From Bryoerythrophyllum caledonicum (lineage: Eukaryota > Streptophyta > Bryopsida > Pottiales > Pottiaceae), in contig OZ020526.1 of assembly GCA_963971425.1 (NCBI GenBank), forward strand, positions 2,942,180-3,006,179: DNA of 64,000 nt, read 5' to 3'. Positions 59,543 through 64,000 of this stretch are shown here, piece after piece (the first letter of the stretch is position 1; each line of letters begins with the position of its first letter). A program made the position numbers and the translations under genes. Below the pieces are notes generated by a model. The model did no database searches. It saw nothing but the letters and a program-made list of their open reading frames with translations, and was not told the origin of the DNA.

Positions 59543-61108
59543 GTACTGTCCCCTGCTGGCACTGTGATACAGATTTGGAAGCACGATTCATGGTTTCAAC
59601 ATCTAGGAACTTGTCAGGTGATTTAGTTTCGGATTCCCGTTATTGACCAGACAATTGCATCGATTCTAAACTGCCTGCAAGTTCTTTCAAAATGATCTTG
59701 CAGGGATTTGTGGACAACCACACTTCCGACTGAATGTCGACCCGGGAAACTTGCGGCATTTGTAGAGTATTGGCTCCCTGAGTTTGTCTATAGAGGGATA
59801 CACAATGTCGGCTACGTATACAATTGCCGAAAGAGCATAACCCAGTGGGGCATCAAGCTCATTAAAACCCCTGATGGTGCCTGGGAATTCGTCCCTCAGC
59901 TTCGGATTGGCAAACGGGGTCACCCCGACATTGGTCTCCAGGTTCTCGAGTTGTAGGGTCTTGATGACGAGGTCAGTCTCGTTATCGTCTTGGAGAACGT
60001 GGACTCCTCCACCGAGCCATTCATATACGGCTTGATCCTAGAATCATCTAAGATTTCGGATGAGATGGTGGAGACCTGCCAGAAGGAGAACTTTTTATTT
60101 GCCCCTCCAACAGGTGATACGTGGTATCCGGAGTACATGAATGAGCAGTGGAAGTGGATGGCTAAAGTACAAGAGAAGTCCCGAATGCCCGTTCCTGACG
60201 CAACTCCCAATCTGTCTCTGACACCAGCATCGACCTTGGCAAGAAAATGCAAGACCACCTTGAAGACTTCGACCCCAGGTTCCTCATCGCGGGCGGAGAA
60301 GGGGAAGAAAGCGAAGGCCGATGAGCCTGGCCTTGCAATCAAAAGGTGCCTGAACTTCACACAGGCTGACCTCACCAAAATGAAGCGGACTGAAGTGGAA
60401 GCAATTGGCAAGGTACTCGACGACGCATTCAAAAACGTTTACATACACAATAATAAGCCTTTGACAGTAGAAGACCCTGACACGAAGAAGGATGTCGTGA
60501 AGCTCGTTCATTTCGATAAGCTGCATCGAGCCCCCCCTGGAGGATTAGTATACAGGGGCATCCAGAAAGAACGGCTTGAAGGAATTATCAACACAGTTCG
60601 CGCGTCTTTGAAGGCCACGGCACCTGAGATTCACATTCGAGTCTTGCCACTGAAGAAGAAACCTGAAGGAAGTAAAGTAGAGTTTTTCGCGACCAAGCTG
60701 ACGAAGGAGGATTGCCTGAGGGACTCGACACACTTTTACATTATCGGAGGTCAGCATACTGTGGCGGCGCACAAGGTTTTGTCACACAAATTGCCAGCAA
60801 CGTGGACGCTCGAAGAGATCTCCCACTTCTCTATCATCCCGGTTTGGACAAAACCGGACCCCAAAGACATGACCCTGCTACAGCTCTCGCGCGCTCTTAA
60901 CCAAGATCTGACGGGTCTGCGGAAGGAGCAGAGTTTCACTGAGCAGCTGCAGACGTGTAGAGTGAAGTGGTTTGAGTTCGGTAAACCAGCCCCCCAACTG
61001 TATGGTCGTCCTCAATCTGACGCATTCTCGGTAAATATACATTCTTAACATGAATAGATTTTTTATTCGGTGGATGTGCTCTATCCTCACAGCAACCAAA
61101 CCAATCAT

Positions 61109-61122
61109 CCGGAGATCTCCGG
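61109..61122. repeat. Palindrome in intron 2 of the ParB-like gene
   Basis: Exact CCGGAGATCTCCGG, 33 bp before the acceptor of a 124-bp intron. Confidence 0.88.
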
Positions 61123-62860
61123 CTGCTTACACCCTGTTATTGTTTTCATTGCAGACGTTCCAACGGCAAGTGGTGCCAACGGTTTTCACATACCTCGGTA
61201 AAACATACCCCAAAGATGCGAAGGTCCCACTTCTATTCGAGATGGATGATGCGGTGGTCCAGAAGTGGATCCGAATCGACAGGTTGTTCGTCGCTGGAGT
61301 CTTACCAGACTCCAACGGGAAGACGGGGGACCCAGCTAAGCTGAAGCGGAAACCTCTGGTACAGAACGACTTCAAGCCTCTTTACAAAATGCGCGCTGAA
61401 GACCTAGACTACCTCACGGACTTAGTGCTTGAGAAGAAGGTCTGTGTGAAGTCCTCCAAAGCGGCAAACCAAGGTACTATGAAAGGGCAGGCGGAGACTC
61501 TCGAAAACGCGGCGAACAGAGAGAAGAGAGTCCGTGCAATGAAGAATGAACTGATGCTTAAATACAAGTCGCACCCCCTTCCCTCGAAGTCTGCTGACTT
61601 CGTCCCATACACGAAGGAGCAGTGGAACGCATTTGCCGAAGAGAGGAATATTTGAAGGGTCCAGCTCGAGTCCTGGGTCGACGCCCCTAATCACTCTGCC
61701 AAGGGTAAAGCTTGGCTTGAGGGTCGACTGAAGGCGATAAACAAGGATACCGACCCCACTCCAGACTTCCTCGTGTCCATTTGGAGTCAACACATCATTG
61801 AAGATGCTGCCGAGGCCACACCCATGAATGATACGTCCCTGTTCGACTCCAAGTACACCTGCAGGGTAATGCCTGACAGAGGGGCCGAGATCGCCGAAGT
61901 ACTTATCATGCCGGACATTCAACAGTGGCATAACGTCACTGACCCTCACTTTTACTTCTTTTTCCTTTACCGCGTTAAAGACGACATATGCCGTACACAG
62001 GTGCTGGATGTGTTTGGCTTCAGAACCATTTTTGACCATCTCGAAGTGGACATGAAGGACGGGCGGACGAGGGTCAGATCACCGTCGGTTCTTATCACTG
62101 ACGTCACAGGATTCGTTGAATTAAAGAGGTACATCAGTCTTCGGCAGAGAGAGTCCAGAGGCAAGGTAAAATTGTGGGCAACGCATGTCGTCTACTACTT
62201 CCCCCACCCTGGTGATGGGTTTCCGGTTCTAGTAATTGGGGTCGAGGAGACAATATACTGCGTATTTCTGTATGAATACGATTCAAGCGAGACGCCTGCT
62301 CAGTCATTCAAGAGGCTCTTCAAAGGCCACCCCGAAAAAATGCCGGCCTTCTTTTCAGCCGCTCAACATAAAGAAACCATCCAGCGCTGGAAGCAAACCG
62401 GTGTCCCACAGCTGAGGATCTCGGTCCTCGATTCGCTGTTCATGGGATACATCAGAGAGGATATGGTGGTCGTCAATGTTCATGGAGGACCACATATTAC
62501 ATACCTCGGCTTGGTAAGCAAGACATCCTTCCCAAGCAATCCAATGTCTAAGATTTCCAGTCCGCATACAGTTATATGAATTGGATATCGCCGTCCTAAG
62601 TTTTTTTTGGTTTGCAGACTCACGACGCACGGGTCCTCGAGATTGTGAACAGCGAAGATGCCAAAGTAAATGCCGAATCATGCGCAGAACAAATATTCAA
62701 ATTCCACTTGAATATCTTAGCTGACTTTACCGACGCCGATCCCGAGGAGGCAGTGGAGACTGACATCACTGGGTCGATCCAAGGCGTTGGGGTTCAAACA
62801 CGGGCTATGTCGAGGATGAATTACACCGGCGAGGTATAACGCCTACGGATACTACCTGAC

Positions 62861-63396
62861 CCGGAGATCTCCGGCTATTCATTCGATTCGGATGCCCTCC
62901 ATTCTTCAGGACTCGTCTTTATCATTGCCATGTTCATTTTTAGTTCCCCCGGTAGACTCGGACAACTTTGAACCGGAGATCTCCGAGTGTATGATACTGT
63001 TTTATTTTGTATTGTGTCTTAATGTTTTCCACACTGACTTCGTCAATGTGACGCAGACGATTGATGCCACGATGCTTGATGTTGATGTGCGGAATGAACC
63101 AAGTGATTAGCGGTTTCCAATTTTAGACTCGAGTCCTTGGCTACAGCCGCTCGGATCATCGGTGCGGGCACCCCAATCGACCCATTGTAGGTAAACGATG
63201 ATGAACCACATCTTCCTTTCAGACGTGCCTCGCCTAGTTCGACAAGCGACTCTACTCTGGACGGCATCCCTCTCAAATGGAAACCAGTTCGCATTCCGAC
63301 AGGCAACGTTCTCCTCCGCCAGATCTGGACGATGGCACGGCAATGTCCGATCGCCTGGAGTTCGACCACATCCACAGAGCACCCGGAGATCTCCCG
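62861..63396. repeat. Palindrome cluster 4 (intron 4 and downstream ORF)
   Basis: Exact at 62,861-62,874 and a one-mismatch copy at 62,973 (CCGGAGATCTCCGA), both in intron 4. A one-mismatch copy at 63,383 (CCGGAGATCTCCCG) falls in the next ORF, read as PGDLPL. Confidence 0.85.
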
Positions 63397-63881
63397 CTGG
63401 ACAACCCTTTGACGACGCGTCCTAAAGTAGAAGTTGTGTCCAAGAGTGCCGAGGACCTGACTTTGCGTGCATTGATCACATGATGGATGAGGCATCGGCG
63501 CAACAAACATTGCATGAATTACAGGTTATAAGCCCTCCGCGCAGCCCTCCGCGCAGCCGCGGGCAGTTGGCTCAAAAAGAGAAGAAGAAGGCAATCGCGA
63601 AGAATCCTATGCCGAAAGTTCCTCCTCCTCCGCCTACAGTTCGGACAAGGGCCCAAAAAGATAAGGTGAACAGTCACTTGTCCATCAAACCTTCTTGATT
63701 GTTCTCAAGACAGTGCACTCTCTACAGACCGTGTTCTTACCACTCCATTACTGGTATTCAGGTGTCGGCAGGATCAACACAGTCGAAGGATGTCGGTGGC
63801 AGAAACCTCGCACAGACTGCTGAAGTCGCTGGTTTAGCTCAGACTTCTAGGGATACTACACCTACTGTCCCAAGTGCCTAA
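63277..63881 (+). CDS. Unrecognised plus-strand ORF at the right edge
   Basis: A frame from ATG 63,277 (METSSHSDRQRSPPPDLDD) runs 68 codons to a TGA at 63,481. A second open frame from 63,480 (MMDEASAQQTLHELQ) reads a basic, Pro-rich stretch (KEKKKAIAKNPMPKVPPPPP) and, after a stop at 63,696, continues to TAA 63,879 (GIQVSAGSTQSKDV). The pieces are probably exons of one gene (a possible donor CAG|GTTATA lies at 63,524), but I could not fix the splicing. It lies in the same orientation as, and just downstream of, the ParB-like gene. No known domain. Confidence 0.3.
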
Positions 63882-64000
63882 TATGGACATTCATACTTAC
63901 GTGCCATCATCTATATAGTGCTCATTATTTCATCGAGCATTTCTGGATTGTGAGTGCGGAACACTTTTATATGTATCTTTGCAATTTCTGTAAGCTGTAC

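Larger units (their letters stand above)
58652..63110 (+). pseudogene. ParB/sulfiredoxin-like protein, five exons, two in-frame stops
   Basis: Exons 58652-58701, 59704-61030, 61155-62513, 62618-62833 and 63057-63110, all GT-AG and phase-consistent, giving about 1,001 codons. It starts MATTVGTLSETAWDGNR. Residues about 320-420 read as a ParB/Srx fold: GIQKERLEGII, then FYIIGGQHTVAAHKVL (the G-x-H/R box of ParB-like domains, residues about 362-377), then SIIPVWTK and LSRALNQDLTG (the Asn-containing helix after the box). The rest is unrecognised, with Lys-rich linkers near 61,450-61,560. TAG at 59,954 and TGA at 61,653 interrupt it; both need only one C-to-T change. ParB proteins bind palindromic parS sites and hydrolyse CTP; relatives are nucleases. 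Exact or near-exact palindromes lie in introns 1, 2 and 4. Confidence 0.6.

Overview
Organism. This is plant-type (streptophyte) nuclear DNA. The only clearly intact gene is a 24-exon CTF18 homologue whose clamp-loader motifs read like land-plant CTF18, with ordinary GT-AG introns. Interstitial TTTAGGG repeats fit plants. The mobile elements (piggyBac, a Ty3/gypsy element carrying a cytosine methyltransferase, a LINE with a 2A peptide, a DUF7869-type gene) point to a non-flowering streptophyte such as a charophyte alga, bryophyte, lycophyte or fern. I cannot name the species.

Layout. 1-0.5 kb: first coding exon of an unrecognised minus-strand gene that runs off the left edge. 3.07-11.0 kb: CTF18, minus strand. 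11.7-23.9 kb: a degenerate Ty3/gypsy element, minus strand, ordered gag-[2.1 kb insertion]-protease-DNA methyltransferase-RT-RNase H-integrase-PHD finger, with LTR-like repeats around it. 26,291-37,397: an 11.1 kb piggyBac element bounded by TTAA and inverted repeats starting CCCCTAAAC. It holds a stop-broken transposase, a LINE endonuclease fragment, a duplicated 3' flank, a GGGGCCCC minisatellite and a relic 2-oxoglutarate/Fe(II) dioxygenase resembling TET/JBP. 41.05-41.98 kb: a frameshifted Myb/SANT-like gene. 43.2-48.2 kb: the 5' part of a LINE with a 171-bp repeat array, an ORF1-like gene, a canonical 2A motif and the start of an AP endonuclease. 48.7 kb to the right edge: a segment marked by about 21 copies of the 14-bp palindrome CCGGAGATCTCCGG. 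It carries a divergent pair of broken genes: a DUF7869-type protein (minus) and a ParB/sulfiredoxin-like protein (plus). Two smaller ORFs flank them, and a satellite and telomere-like core lies between them.

How it fits together. Two unrelated elements carry relics of DNA-modification enzymes: a cytosine methyltransferase in the gypsy element and a putative TET/JBP-type oxygenase in the piggyBac. Many inactivating stops across the elements are of the kind made by C-to-T change (CAG to TAG, CGA to TGA, TGG to TGA), and most variant palindromes differ by C-to-T or G-to-A. This suggests heavy cytosine methylation and decay. The least explained part is the 48.7-63.4 kb palindrome segment: a ParB-like protein encoded among repeated perfect palindromes, most of them in its introns and flanks. 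That arrangement recalls ParB/parS but is an inference only.
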